From contig CAWKJX010000012.1 in the NCBI GenBank assembly GCA_963850095.1, positions 379,972 through 443,971 on the forward strand: a DNA stretch of 64,000 bases, read 5' to 3'. The notes under the pieces are model-generated. The model had not been told where the DNA came from and ran no database searches. It saw only the letters and a program-made list of their open reading frames with translations. The number at the start of each line of letters is the position of its first letter. The first letter of the stretch is position 1. Shown in pieces: positions 26,649 to 35,771 of this stretch. Origin of the DNA: Bog-473 sp963850095. GTDB taxonomy: Bacteria; Actinomycetota; Acidimicrobiia; Acidimicrobiales; RAAP-2. The position numbers and the translations under genes were made by a program.

Positions 26649-27716
26649 ACGACCACGACCCCGTGCTGCGCGACCACGGCTACCACGCGCTGCGGATCAA
26701 GCAGGTCGTCACCGAGACGCACGATGCCGCGTCCTTCGTGCTGGACGTCCCCGCCGAGCTGGCCGAGACTTTTCGCTATCGGCCGGGCCAGTTCTGCACG
26801 TTCCGGGTTCACGTCGACGGCGACGAGCAGTTCCGGTCGTACTCCATGTCGAGCGCACCCGAGACGGACGCCGACCTCACCGTCACCGTGAAGCGGGTGG
26901 CCGGCGGGCTGGTGTCCAACTGGTTCCTCGACCGGCTCTCGGAAGGCGACACCATTGCGGTGACCAAGCCGGCCGGGGTCTTCTGCGCCCGGGAGGCCGA
27001 GCGCCCGGTGGTGGGCCTGTGCGGTGGGAGCGGTATCACGCCCGTCATGTCCATCGCCAAGCATGTGCTGGCGACGACGCAACGCTCCGTCCGGCTGCTC
27101 TACGCCAACCGCGACCGCGACTCGGTGATCTTCGCCGAGGCGCTCGAGGGTCTCGCGACGGAGCATCCCGGCCGAGTCGAAGTGCGGCACCACTTCGACG
27201 CCGACGGCGGGTTCCTGACCCAGGACGACGTCGCCGCTTTCGTGGGCTACGCCAGCGGCACCGACGCCGACTTCTACATCTGCGGTCCGGGACCGTTCAT
27301 GGACCTGGCCGAGTCGACGCTGCAGGTGCTCGGCGTCGGGCCCGAGCGCATCTTCATTGAGCGGTTCCTGGTGGAGCAGCAGGAGAAGGACGCCGCGGCC
27401 GAGGCGGCCGGCGGGTCCGAGGGCGGGTCGGACGTCCCCGAGCGGGTGACGGTCATCCTCAACGGCAAGAAGGTGGAGGTCGCCTACCAGCCGGGCGACA
27501 CGCTGCTCGAAACGGCCAGGCGCGGCGGACTCCGCCCGCCGTTCTCGTGCGAGGCCGGCAACTGCGCCACCTGCATGGCCTTCCTCAAGGAGGGCTCGGT
27601 GGCCATGCGGGCCAACAACGCGCTCGACGCCCGAAGAAGTCGAGGAGGGCTGGGTGCTCACCTGCCAGTCCGTCCCATCCGGGCAGACGGTCATCGTCGA
27701 GTACGAGGCGATGTGA
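26645..27716 (+). CDS. KshB-like ferredoxin reductase (FAD, NAD(P), 2Fe-2S), one frameshift
   Basis: This electron-transfer protein has the order FAD domain (RSYSMSSAP), NAD(P) domain (VVGLCGGSGITPVMS; YICGPGPFMDLAES), then a plant-type 2Fe-2S domain (CEAGNCATCMAF). This is the layout of KshB, PaaE and similar oxygenase reductases. One extra base at about 27629 breaks the frame just before the last cluster cysteine. With it removed, the end reads EEVEEGWVLTCQSVPSG and stops at 27716, giving 356 residues. As deposited, the frame runs on and falsely fuses with the hotdog gene. The GTG start overlaps the aldehyde dehydrogenase stop. A likely partner is the Rieske oxygenase at 31022 or one of the P450s. 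Confidence 0.88.
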
Positions 27717-27733
27717 CGCGCGAGAGTGGGCGC

Positions 27734-28600
27734 ATGACAGAGATGCGCGACATCCGCGAGCTCGCCGGTGACACCGAGGCCTACCGCGCCGAGCTCCAGC
27801 GGCGCTGGTCCGGGCTCCTCAGTTACCGCTACATCGGCCGCAACCACTCCTCCATGAACCTGGGCCCGGTGGACAACACGGTGCGGATCCGCCACGACAT
27901 GCGCAACGAGGCGGGCGGGCTCATGGTGGCCCCGCTGGCCATCGCGTCACCGGAAGGCTGCCAGACCGACATGGCGGCCGTGCCCAACCCCGTCATCGCG
28001 TCGGTGCAGATCTTCGACCCCGGGTACGACGTGCAGACGATTGAGGTGCGGGACTCGGGCCTGATCCACCAGGGTCGGACGATGGGCTACGGCCGCTGCC
28101 TCATCGTCGATGCGGCCGACCCCGAACGCGTGCTCGCCTTCATTGAGGGGCAGGGTGCCAGCATCGGGACGCCCCCCGAGGGCCTCGGGCGTATGGACGT
28201 CGACGACACCAAGCTCGAGATCGAGGACTCGCCCGACCTTCCGCCTCTGTGGCAGGTGTTCGGCGCCTCGAAGCGGGAGGACGGCCACTGGGTCCTGCCC
28301 CCGCTCACCGTCGAGTTCGCCTCACCCGACGCCGCGCTCCACATCGGGCCCCAGCACGTCGTGCTGGAGGCGGCCGCCGTCGACCTGGCCTCCGAGGTCG
28401 CCGGCACGCGGCGGCTCCAGGTCCAGGGCTGGCACGTGATGTTCCTCGCCCGCGGCAAGGTCGGACCCTTCCGGGTCGAGGGGTCCGCCTACCCCTCCCC
28501 CGACGGCTGGCGCATCGGCGTCCGCTTGCTGATCCACGACGAGGGCAACGGCGACCGGGCCATCACCTCGGCGTCAGCCGTGCTCGCCGTCGTCGCTTGA
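27734..28600 (+). CDS. Tandem hotdog-fold (thioesterase-like) protein
   Basis: The 288-residue protein appears to contain two hotdog domains. The first has GGLMVAPLAIASPEG and GYGRCLIVDAADPERVLAFI; the second has GPQHVVLEAAAVDLASEVAG and VRLLIHDEGNGDRAITSASA. The spacing resembles PaaI-type acyl-CoA thioesterases. The ATG at 27734 lies 17 bases after the corrected reductase stop. The last 13 codons are part of a 41-base direct repeat that recurs at 30502, beyond the GH43 gene. The assignment to hotdog is by motif pattern; enzymatic activity or a hydratase-like role is not established. Confidence 0.65.
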   Translation: MTEMRDIRELAGDTEAYRAELQRRWSGLLSYRYIGRNHSSMNLGPVDNTVRIRHDMRNEAGGLMVAPLAIASPEGCQTDMAAVPNPVIASVQIFDPGYDVQTIEVRDSGLIHQGRTMGYGRCLIVDAADPERVLAFIEGQGASIGTPPEGLGRMDVDDTKLEIEDSPDLPPLWQVFGASKREDGHWVLPPLTVEFASPDAALHIGPQHVVLEAAAVDLASEVAGTRRLQVQGWHVMFLARGKVGPFRVEGSAYPSPDGWRIGVRLLIHDEGNGDRAITSASAVLAVVA

Positions 28601-28601
28601 G
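28561..28601 (+). repeat. Left copy of 41-bp direct repeat flanking the GH43 gene
   Basis: This copy covers the last 13 codons and stop of the hotdog gene. The second copy at 30502 differs at 3 of 41 positions, by eye. Both keep the same reading frame (ITSASAVLA, then VVA or DVA and stop). Confidence 0.85.
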
Positions 28602-28686
28602 GGTTTGGTCGACGAAGCATGCGCCGTCTCCGAATCTCTTGCTCAGTCGCTGACGATCACCCCGGACCTCTTATGGGGCAATACCT

Positions 28687-30444
28687 GTGATAGCGGACGA
28701 GGTCGGATTTATATGCAATCCCCTGGATCTGGCATACCGCTATCAGGATTTCAGACTCGAATCCGATTCGACACGCCGCGCTGTATTTCGAGAAGGAGCT
28801 GACCCCTCAATCGTCAGATACCGCGGGCGGTACTACATGTTTGTGTCGATGTCACGAGGCTTCTGGCACTCTCAGAACCTCGTGGAATGGACGTTTATGC
28901 CTACCGACAAACTGCCCGCCCTCGACTACGCGCCCGATGTGCGCGAGATCAACGGGGCGCTGTACATCTCAGCGTCGCGCCGTAATCGCGTATGCCCTTT
29001 CTTTCGCAGCGAGAATCCACTGGACGATGACTTCATCGAGGTCACGCCGGGAACGTTTGAGTTCTGGGATCCAAACCTGTTCCAGGACGATGACGGGAAG
29101 GTGTACTTCTACTGGGGATGTTCGAATACGACGCCTCTCTACGGCACCAGGATCGACCCGGCGACCTTCGTCACAGTGGGCGACCGGGCGGAACTGGTCT
29201 TCGCCGACGTCGAGCGACGCGGGTGGGAGCAGTTGGGCGAGAACCACATCCAAGATCAGCACGAGATCGGCGGCCAGGTCACGGGTCTCGTAGGCCAGGG
29301 TCCCTTCATCGAGGGGGCATGGATGGACAAGCATGAAGGCACGTACTATTTGCAATACGCGGCGCCCGGCACCGAATTCAATACCTACGCCGATGGATAC
29401 CTGACCTCGAAGTCGCCTCTCGGCCCATTCGAGTATTCGGTGAATAGCCCTTTCTCGTCCAAGCCGGGCGGATTCATCGCGGGTGCCGGTCATGGGAGCA
29501 CGTTCCAAGATGAGTACGGCAACTGGTGGCACGCATCCACGATGCGTGTCTCGATCAACTTCCTTTTTGAGCGCCGAGTGGGCTTATTTCCTGCTGGGTT
29601 CGATGAGGACGGGGTGTTGTTCTGCAATCAGAACTTTGCTGACTACCCGATGCGAGTTCCTAAAGGGCGATTCGATCCGTGGAGTGAGGTTTTTGCCGGG
29701 TGGATGCTGCTGTCGTATCGCTCGCACGCCACGGCGTCATCGTCACTGGTCGAGCATCCCCCAGGGTTGGCGGTCAACGAGGACATTCGCACATGGTGGG
29801 TAGCCGAATCCGACTCGGCCGGAGAATGGATCTGTACCGATCTCGGTCATGAGAACACGGTGCATGCCATTCAAATCAACCTGGCCGACCATGACTTGGC
29901 CCAGCGAGCCGATCTGGTCCACGACGGTGCCGAGAGGAATGGATTCTTTCGGGCAGTCGACCCATCGACCCGCGCCACCGAGATGCTTGTCGAGACGTCC
30001 CTCGACGGCTCGATGTGGCAGGTTGTCGCGGACACGCGTAGCACCGATGCCGAGAAACCGCACGCTCTATTCTGCCTGGTACAGCCTCGGGTCGCCCGGT
30101 ACGTCCGAGTCACGGCGGGGGAATTGCCGTTCGGAGCGCCCTTCGCCGTCAGTGGTCTGAGGGTTTTCGGAACAGGCCATGGCGATCTCCCCAGCGAGGC
30201 GACGGTACGAGCCACACGACTCGATGCTCGTACGGCAAAGATCGAATGGGACTCCGTCGAAGGCGCTCAGGGTTACAACGTGCGCTACGGCGTCGACCCC
30301 AACAAGCTGTATCACAGCTGGCTTCTGTACGACCAGGTGCAGCTGGAACTGCGCAGCCTCAACGCAGACGTGGACTACTGGATCAGCGTTGACACGTTCA
30401 ACGAAAACGGAATTACCGAAGGGTCCTCAACGATTGCGGTCTAG
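28687..30444 (+). CDS. GH43-type glycoside hydrolase with sugar-binding-like and fibronectin III-like domains
   Basis: The 585-residue enzyme has a five-bladed-propeller pattern with GH43-like catalytic acids: Asp39 in REGADPSIVRY, Asp128 in FWDPNLFQDDDG and Glu209 in FIEGAWMDKHEGTYY. The C-terminal third contains an F5/8-type (discoidin-like) domain (GEWICTDLGHENTVHAIQIN; RYVRVTAGEL) and a fibronectin III-like end (TAKIEWDSVEGAQGYNVRYG). Family members are beta-xylosidases or alpha-L-arabinofuranosidases. No signal peptide is visible; the start is GTG. Its GC content is clearly lower than the flanks (three 60-base lines counted by hand gave 52%, 53% and 65%, against 75% in one line of the hotdog gene). 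It lies between 41-base direct repeats, so it looks acquired. Confidence 0.85.
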   Translation: MIADEVGFICNPLDLAYRYQDFRLESDSTRRAVFREGADPSIVRYRGRYYMFVSMSRGFWHSQNLVEWTFMPTDKLPALDYAPDVREINGALYISASRRNRVCPFFRSENPLDDDFIEVTPGTFEFWDPNLFQDDDGKVYFYWGCSNTTPLYGTRIDPATFVTVGDRAELVFADVERRGWEQLGENHIQDQHEIGGQVTGLVGQGPFIEGAWMDKHEGTYYLQYAAPGTEFNTYADGYLTSKSPLGPFEYSVNSPFSSKPGGFIAGAGHGSTFQDEYGNWWHASTMRVSINFLFERRVGLFPAGFDEDGVLFCNQNFADYPMRVPKGRFDPWSEVFAGWMLLSYRSHATASSSLVEHPPGLAVNEDIRTWWVAESDSAGEWICTDLGHENTVHAIQINLADHDLAQRADLVHDGAERNGFFRAVDPSTRATEMLVETSLDGSMWQVVADTRSTDAEKPHALFCLVQPRVARYVRVTAGELPFGAPFAVSGLRVFGTGHGDLPSEATVRATRLDARTAKIEWDSVEGAQGYNVRYGVDPNKLYHSWLLYDQVQLELRSLNADVDYWISVDTFNENGITEGSSTIAV

Positions 30445-30501
30445 CTACCTCGACGAGCTCACGCAGTTGCCGACTGGGCGAGGACGCCGGATCGGCCAAA
30501 T

Positions 30502-30542
30502 CATCACCTCGGCCTCGGCCGTGCTCGCCGACGTCGCTTGAG
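30502..30542 (+). repeat. Right copy of 41-bp direct repeat (duplicated 3' end of hotdog gene)
   Basis: This copy repeats the last codons and stop of the hotdog gene (28561-28601) with 3 mismatches, 58 bases after the GH43 stop. No other part of the hotdog gene is seen here, so it is a remnant left by recombination or insertion. Confidence 0.85.
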
Positions 30543-30637
30543 AATTCCGGGCCGGTAGTTCGGAGCCACCGACCCGGCGGGGTCAGCCCGGGCACATCGG
30601 GAGTTATGGGTACAGATGTGCCGGCGCTGACGAAATC

Positions 30638-30658
30638 CGCCGGCTCCGGTGGCCGGCG
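30638..30658. terminator. GC hairpin between convergent genes
   Basis: Arms CGCCGGC and GCCGGCG surround a 7-base loop in the 239-base gap between the GH43 gene and the convergent Rieske-linked gene. There is no T-run, so it is at best a weak bidirectional terminator. Confidence 0.3.
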
Positions 30659-30683
30659 CATGTGGTGCGAGCGCGTTCGGCGC

Positions 30684-31019
30684 TCAGGGCCCGGGCTCGA
30701 CCAGCAGATCGAGATAGGCGGCGCCGGTGTCCGGCACCGCGCCCTGGCCCCAGCACTCGACCGGGAACGACACCATGATCATGGAATAGAGCATGTGCAC
30801 GAGGTTCGTCGCGTCCTCAGGCATGTCGTCGATGGCGAACTTGTCGCAGTACGACATCGCATCTTCGTAGCGAGCCGTGATGGCGTCGTAGAACGCCTGC
30901 ATCTGGTCCATGGGCACGGCGAGGCGTTGCGCGAAGCGCTCCGCCTCCGTCGCCAGACACCACGTGGCCGCGAAGGGCTCCAGGTCGGAGAACTCGCTCG
31001 GCAGCATTGCGTCAGCCAT
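30684..31019 (-). CDS. Small protein of unknown function linked to Rieske oxygenase
   Basis: This 111-residue protein is not one I recognise. It is acidic and probably helical (FAATWCLATEAERFAQRLAV; MQAFYDAITARYEDAMSYCD; MPEDATNLVHMLYSMIM), without signal peptide or membrane segment. The ATG at 31019 lies 2 bases after the oxygenase stop, so the two are almost certainly co-transcribed and coupled. It could be an accessory or small subunit of the oxygenase; its size is below that of typical SnoaL-like beta subunits. The longer open frame adds 16 residues lying over the oxygenase gene. Confidence 0.75.
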   Translation of the reverse strand: MADAMLPSEFSDLEPFAATWCLATEAERFAQRLAVPMDQMQAFYDAITARYEDAMSYCDKFAIDDMPEDATNLVHMLYSMIMVSFPVECWGQGAVPDTGAAYLDLLVEPGP

Positions 31020-31021
31020 GG

Positions 31022-32296
31022 TCAGACCCCCACCGTCTCTTGTGACTTCTTGTACTCGTCCACCCACTCACCGGCCACGTGGTGGAGGTGGCGGCACAGC
31101 ACCTCCTGGTCGTTCAGTGGGAACCGCTTGACCACCCGCGACTCGAGCATCGTCTGCGTGGCCTCCAGGGTGTTGGCGTCCTGCAGCCCGTACTCCTTGA
31201 ACGAGACGGCCGCGATCTCCTGCGCCACCCGCTCCCGGGGCGTCTTCGGCGGCACGAAGTACAGGGTGCCCTCGAAGATGTGCGTGTTATGCGAAGTCGG
31301 CCAGTAGTGGTAGGTCAGATACCAGCCCTGGCCCCACACGAGGATGGTGAAGTTGGGGAAGATCTGCCAAGAATCCAGACCCCACGGGTCACAGCCGGCC
31401 GGGTTGATGCCGGCAGCCTTCTGGTCGTAGTCCAGGTCGGGCTTGTCCCATGGACCGAAGAGGCCACTGCGCGTGATGCGCTCCATCGGCTTGAGCATGT
31501 TGTCCGGGAGGGTCCAGGGATGGACGCCCGCCGTGCTCACGAGGCGGTGCGGCCCTGAGATCGTGTACGCCGGCGCCTCGAACCCCGCCTGCTGCATGGA
31601 ATTCGACAGGTCCAGCGGCGTCTGCTTCGCGTGCAACATCGGGGCGTGGTAAAACTCCTGGAAGGCGTCCATGTAGAGCTTCCAGTTGGCTCCGACCTCG
31701 GCACGGTAGAACCAGCGCTCGGTCTGCGTCTCGAACGGATAGTTCTCGAGCTTCGTCACCTCCGGTCCGAGAAAGTCGACGAGATTCTGCTCGGGCTCGT
31801 CGGCCAGGTTGACGAAGATGAAGCCGGCCCACACCTCGCAGTGCACGGGCACCAGCCCGTAGTCGGCCTTGTCGAGGTTGAAGAACTCCTGCTCCTGTTG
31901 GACGAACGAGCAGGCGCCGTCGAGGTCGTAACGCCAGCCGTGGTACTTGCAGACGAACTGGCGTGAGACGCCGCTCGTCTCCTCCCGGGGGAAGTCGCGC
32001 CACACCAGCTTGTTGCCGCGGTGGCGGCAGACGTTGTAGAAGGCCCTGATCTCGTCGTCCGCACCCCGCACGATCACGACGGAGGTCTTGGCGATGACGA
32101 GCTCCTTGGTGAAGTAACTCCCCTTGCGCGGCAGCTGCTCGACCCGCCCGACGTTGAGCCAGGCGCGCTTGAAGATCGCCTCGCGCTCGAGCTCGTAGAA
32201 CTCGGGAGAGATGGAGTCTTCGTAGGAGATGGGCTCGGTGCCGAGCCCGTAGTGCTCGGTCCAGCTCCCCTCGGGTGGCTTTGGCCATTTCGCCAT
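31022..32296 (-). CDS. Rieske non-haem iron oxygenase, large subunit
   Basis: The 424-residue oxygenase has the Rieske 2Fe-2S motif split as VCRHRGNKLVW and FVCKYHGWRYD (C-x-H...C-x2-H), then the catalytic iron site NWKLYMDAFQEFYHAPMLH with two histidines. The family activates oxygen to hydroxylate rings or demethylate amines and ethers. I start at the ATG at 32296 because the upstream 75 residues of open frame have no similarity. It needs a reductase; the KshB-like protein at 26645 is the nearest candidate, which suggests a KshA/KshB-like pair, but this is inference. The downstream small gene follows after 2 bases. Confidence 0.93.
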   Translation of the reverse strand: MAKWPKPPEGSWTEHYGLGTEPISYEDSISPEFYELEREAIFKRAWLNVGRVEQLPRKGSYFTKELVIAKTSVVIVRGADDEIRAFYNVCRHRGNKLVWRDFPREETSGVSRQFVCKYHGWRYDLDGACSFVQQEQEFFNLDKADYGLVPVHCEVWAGFIFVNLADEPEQNLVDFLGPEVTKLENYPFETQTERWFYRAEVGANWKLYMDAFQEFYHAPMLHAKQTPLDLSNSMQQAGFEAPAYTISGPHRLVSTAGVHPWTLPDNMLKPMERITRSGLFGPWDKPDLDYDQKAAGINPAGCDPWGLDSWQIFPNFTILVWGQGWYLTYHYWPTSHNTHIFEGTLYFVPPKTPRERVAQEIAAVSFKEYGLQDANTLEATQTMLESRVVKRFPLNDQEVLCRHLHHVAGEWVDEYKKSQETVGV

Positions 32297-32405
32297 GTTG
32301 CGGATCCTCTCGTCCTCGTCTCGCCGGTCGGTGACGGCGCTTATGGTAGCACGCCTCTCACTGAATGAGAAGGGCATTATCGGGTTTGGGACGACCGGTA
32401 CACGA

Positions 32406-35039
32406 CTACGGGAGTGGCTGCTTACCGACCCTTTCTGGTCTCCATCCGGACGGCAACTGGGTGGCGTAGGTGGCCGCCCCAGGGCCTTGGCGCTCGGCGG
32501 ATCGCCCACCCGGCAGGACAACCTCGGCCTCGGACCCCGGCGGAACGGTGACGGTCAACTCGAAGCGATCACCGTGGCGGCGCCAGGAGGATCCGATCCG
32601 GCCGTACGGCGAGTCGTGCACCGCCTCGGCCCAGGTCAAACCGCCGCCCGGGAGAACGGGCGCCACCCGGAACCGGCGGTAACCGGGCTCCCCGTCCATC
32701 TGCTGGATCCCGGCCACAGAGCGATGCAGGAACGAGACGACGGCCCCCTTGCTGTAGTGGTTGAGGGAGTCGTGGGCCCGGCCCTCGGCGTCCACGCCCT
32801 CCCAGGATTCCCACACCGTGGTGGCGCCGCGGTCGATCATGGCCAGCCACGATGGCGGCGTGCGCTGGAAGAGGAGCTCGTAGGCCACGTCGAGATGCCC
32901 GGTCTCGGCCAGGACGGGCAGCAGGAACGGTGTGGCCAGAAAGCCCGTTCCGACATGGGTGCCGGCCGCCCGGATCAGGTCCACCAGTCCGTCGGCGGCG
33001 TGCGTCCTGAGCTCCGGCGGCACGAGCCCGAAAGCCAGGGCGCGGACATGGTTGGCCTGCGTGTCGGGAGTAAGCGTGCCATCGGGTCCGATGTACTCGG
33101 CGCGCCAGGCGCCCAGGGCGTTGGCCGCCAGCTCGGCGAACCGTTGCGCCTCGTCCTGGTGGCCGAGCAGCTGGCCGATGCGGGCCGCCAGGGTCGCTGA
33201 TCGGTACAGGTAGGCGGTGCCGACCGATCCCTGGTCGGAACTCAACTCCGCCGCCATGTCGTCGACGCCGGGTTCGGTCCACTCACCCCAGTGGAAACCC
33301 CCGTCCCAGAGGAAGGCCTCGTGCGGCAGGGGTGCGGGGCGCCTGGCCTCCCGGCTGGGATGACGACGCGTGCGCGCCATGGTGGCCGCGTAGTCGAGCC
33401 AACCGACCATGGAGGGCCAGAGCTCGGACAGCACCCCGTCGTCGCCGTAGGCGCGCCACAGCTCCCAGGGCACGATCACGACAGCATCCCCCCACCCCGA
33501 AGAACCCTGGAGCAGCTTCCAGATGTCGCCCTGGTCCTGCTGCCAGCACTCCGAGTCGGGTGCGATGTTGGTGACGCATCCGTCCGGGCGCTGCTGAGAC
33601 GCCACATCACGCAACCATTTGAGGGAGAAGCCGGCCACGTCGTAGAGGAACGCTGCGGTGGGGACGAAGAGCTGCCAGTCGCCGGTCCAACCGGCGCGCT
33701 CGCGCTGCGGGCAGTCGGTGGGTATGTCGCACGCGTTGTCCCGGAAGCTCCACTCGGCAATGTCATGGAAGCGGTTGATGGACTCGTCGCTGCAGCGGAA
33801 CCATCCGGTTCGCCGCAGGTCCGTATGCACCACGACGCCGGTCACGTCATCTGGCGTCAGGGGGCCGGAGTGACCCGCGATGCGGGCGTAACGGAACCCG
33901 TGGCTGGTGTGACGCGGTTCGAACGCTTCGCCGACACCGCCCACCGAGACAACGGTGTCGACCTGGAATGGGCCGTCAGGTTTCTGGTGGTAGCCGTCAT
34001 CCGCCATCAGCAGGTTGTCCTGGGTGACGTCGCCGGATCCGTCCAGCGCCTCCCCGTGGACCAGGGTCAGCTCGCTACCCTCGGGGCCGAGATCCGAGAG
34101 CCGCAACCAGCCGTTGATGTTCTGGCCCAGATCGACGATGTGCCGGTCGCTGCCCAGCCTCGTCACGGAGACAGGCCGCAGCTCCTCCATTCGGCGGACC
34201 GGTGGCGCCGGCGACCAGGCCAGCGGGCCGAGCGGCGTGCCGGGCACCACGACGGGCTGCCAGTCCTCCGATCGCCGCCGATGGTCTTCGACCTGTCCGG
34301 CCATGAGGTCGGCCGAGACGAGTGGTCCGGTGGCCGACATCCAGGCGGCCCCGGTGGGCACCGTGACGCCGTCGGCCTCCAACTGCCCAAGGAAGCCGAG
34401 GGTGGACCCGAACCCGTCGATGCGCTGGCGACCTCCCGTTCGCCCCCGGTACCAGCCGTCAGAAAGCAGGACCTCCCACCGATTGTCGCCCTGAACGACC
34501 AGGTCGGTGACGTCGTACGCCTGGACGTGCAACCGGACTGGATAGCTCGTGAATCCCGGCGTCAACTCGTGGTCGCCCACCCGATGCCCATTGAGGTAGC
34601 ACTCGTAGATACCGTGTGCCGTGGCGTAGAGACGGGCAGTCCCCACCGACGCATCGAGGTGGAACTCGTGCGACAGAACATGGGCCGAGCGCTCGATCTC
34701 GACTGGCTCGATCAATGCCGCCACCCAATCGACGAGCTCCAGGAGGCCCGTTTCACACCAGGCGGGCTCCGACCACGGGCTCCCGCCCTGGTCGGTCCAG
34801 GTGCGCACTCGCCACTCGGCCCGCTGGCGTGAGCGCAGTGGATCGGCCGGCCACGGCACCAGGAGGTGGTCCGCGCTGACGGTACGCCCATGCGACCGTT
34901 GATCGACCTCGACTTCAAAGGCCTCCTGGTACCTCGCCCCATCCGGCAACCTCCAGGAGAGACGGGGCCGGGACTCCCCGAGCCCCAGTATGGCGGCACC
35001 AAAGTGTTCGGTTCGAAGCATCTCCGGCGCGCGCGTCAC
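32406..35039 (-). CDS. Alpha-L-rhamnosidase, glycoside hydrolase family 78
   Basis: The 877-residue enzyme releases L-rhamnose from glycosides. It has the GH78 order: an N-terminal fibronectin-like domain, a rhamnosidase N domain (HGIYECYLNGHRVGDHELTP), then the alpha6/alpha6 barrel. The barrel starts with the signature DIPTDCPQRERAGWTGDWQ, holding the acidic catalytic residues, and later has TTVWESWEG and LNHYSKGAVVSFLHR. The C-terminal beta domain follows (FRVAPVLPGGGLTW). No signal peptide is visible, so a cytoplasmic role on imported rhamnosides is likely. The rhamnose operon at 58585 would take up the product. It lies 18 bases downstream of a TetR gene on the same strand, and that regulator may control both. 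Confidence 0.94.
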   Translation of the reverse strand: MTRAPEMLRTEHFGAAILGLGESRPRLSWRLPDGARYQEAFEVEVDQRSHGRTVSADHLLVPWPADPLRSRQRAEWRVRTWTDQGGSPWSEPAWCETGLLELVDWVAALIEPVEIERSAHVLSHEFHLDASVGTARLYATAHGIYECYLNGHRVGDHELTPGFTSYPVRLHVQAYDVTDLVVQGDNRWEVLLSDGWYRGRTGGRQRIDGFGSTLGFLGQLEADGVTVPTGAAWMSATGPLVSADLMAGQVEDHRRRSEDWQPVVVPGTPLGPLAWSPAPPVRRMEELRPVSVTRLGSDRHIVDLGQNINGWLRLSDLGPEGSELTLVHGEALDGSGDVTQDNLLMADDGYHQKPDGPFQVDTVVSVGGVGEAFEPRHTSHGFRYARIAGHSGPLTPDDVTGVVVHTDLRRTGWFRCSDESINRFHDIAEWSFRDNACDIPTDCPQRERAGWTGDWQLFVPTAAFLYDVAGFSLKWLRDVASQQRPDGCVTNIAPDSECWQQDQGDIWKLLQGSSGWGDAVVIVPWELWRAYGDDGVLSELWPSMVGWLDYAATMARTRRHPSREARRPAPLPHEAFLWDGGFHWGEWTEPGVDDMAAELSSDQGSVGTAYLYRSATLAARIGQLLGHQDEAQRFAELAANALGAWRAEYIGPDGTLTPDTQANHVRALAFGLVPPELRTHAADGLVDLIRAAGTHVGTGFLATPFLLPVLAETGHLDVAYELLFQRTPPSWLAMIDRGATTVWESWEGVDAEGRAHDSLNHYSKGAVVSFLHRSVAGIQQMDGEPGYRRFRVAPVLPGGGLTWAEAVHDSPYGRIGSSWRRHGDRFELTVTVPPGSEAEVVLPGGRSAERQGPGAATYATQLPSGWRPERVGKQPLP

Positions 35040-35057
35040 AGAACGATGCCTGAATCG

Positions 35058-35669
35058 TCATCCATGGCGGCGGACGGAACGTGCCGCTTCCAAGCGATCG
35101 AGCAGCTGCTCCATGGCCACGGAGGCCTCGTCTTGCGCCGTGTCGAACCCGGCGGCCTGGTCGTAGGCCATGGCGTACGCCAGACCCTGCATGGTGGCGG
35201 CGACGAGCGAAGGTGGAAAGGCGTCGCGGTCGATGCCGTACTCCGGGAGGATTGTCTCGAGCGTTTCGATCTGCATGCGGCGCGCAGCGCGGGCGAACTC
35301 GGCCACCTCGGCCTGGAGAGCCGGACGATGATTCGCCGCCGCCGTGATCTCCACCAGGAGTCGACTCCCCCGCCGGTCGGATGCCAGCTTCCACCACGCC
35401 CGCAACGGCTCTGCTGAGGCGAGCGCGTCCGCCATCCGGGCCACGTTGCCCTCGCCGCGCCGACGGACCAGCGCGGCGAACAACTCGTCGAGGGTTCCGT
35501 AGTGGTAGTGCACCTTCAGACCGGTCTCGGCCTCCAGGCGCCGCGAAGTCACCGCGGCGTAGCCATCTCGCAGCATGATCAGCTCTGCCGCGTCCAGAAG
35601 CTTCCGTCGCTTCTCGAACGTGGCCGCGCGGGGACGCCGCGGGACGGTCGAAGACGCCGTCCGACTCAC
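35058..35669 (-). CDS. TetR-family regulator
   Basis: The 203-residue protein has the TetR helix-turn-helix (RRKLLDAAELIMLRDGYAAV; RRLEAETGLKVHYHYGTLDE) followed by a ligand domain. It is divergent from the P450 at 35804, and a strong palindrome that could be its operator lies between them. It is upstream of the GH78 gene with an 18-base gap, so it may regulate rhamnoside removal and P450 expression together; this is inference from position. Confidence 0.92.
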   Translation of the reverse strand: MSRTASSTVPRRPRAATFEKRRKLLDAAELIMLRDGYAAVTSRRLEAETGLKVHYHYGTLDELFAALVRRRGEGNVARMADALASAEPLRAWWKLASDRRGSRLLVEITAAANHRPALQAEVAEFARAARRMQIETLETILPEYGIDRDAFPPSLVAATMQGLAYAMAYDQAAGFDTAQDEASVAMEQLLDRLEAARSVRRHG

Positions 35670-35742
35670 CGCCAGGTCCGTCGCTTAAAACAGAGCACTC
35701 GACCCAAAATTTGCCTCCCCAGGAGTCCTACGGTGGATCCTC

Positions 35743-35771
35743 TTGACAACTCAAACTATCATAAGTTAGAA
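35743..35771 (+). promoter_or_regulatory. Predicted sigma70-type promoter of the P450 gene
   Basis: TTGACA (35743-35748) and TTAGAA (35766-35771) are spaced by 17 bases upstream of the P450 start. The -10 element lies inside the palindromic operator candidate, which fits repression by the divergent TetR protein. Confidence 0.45.
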
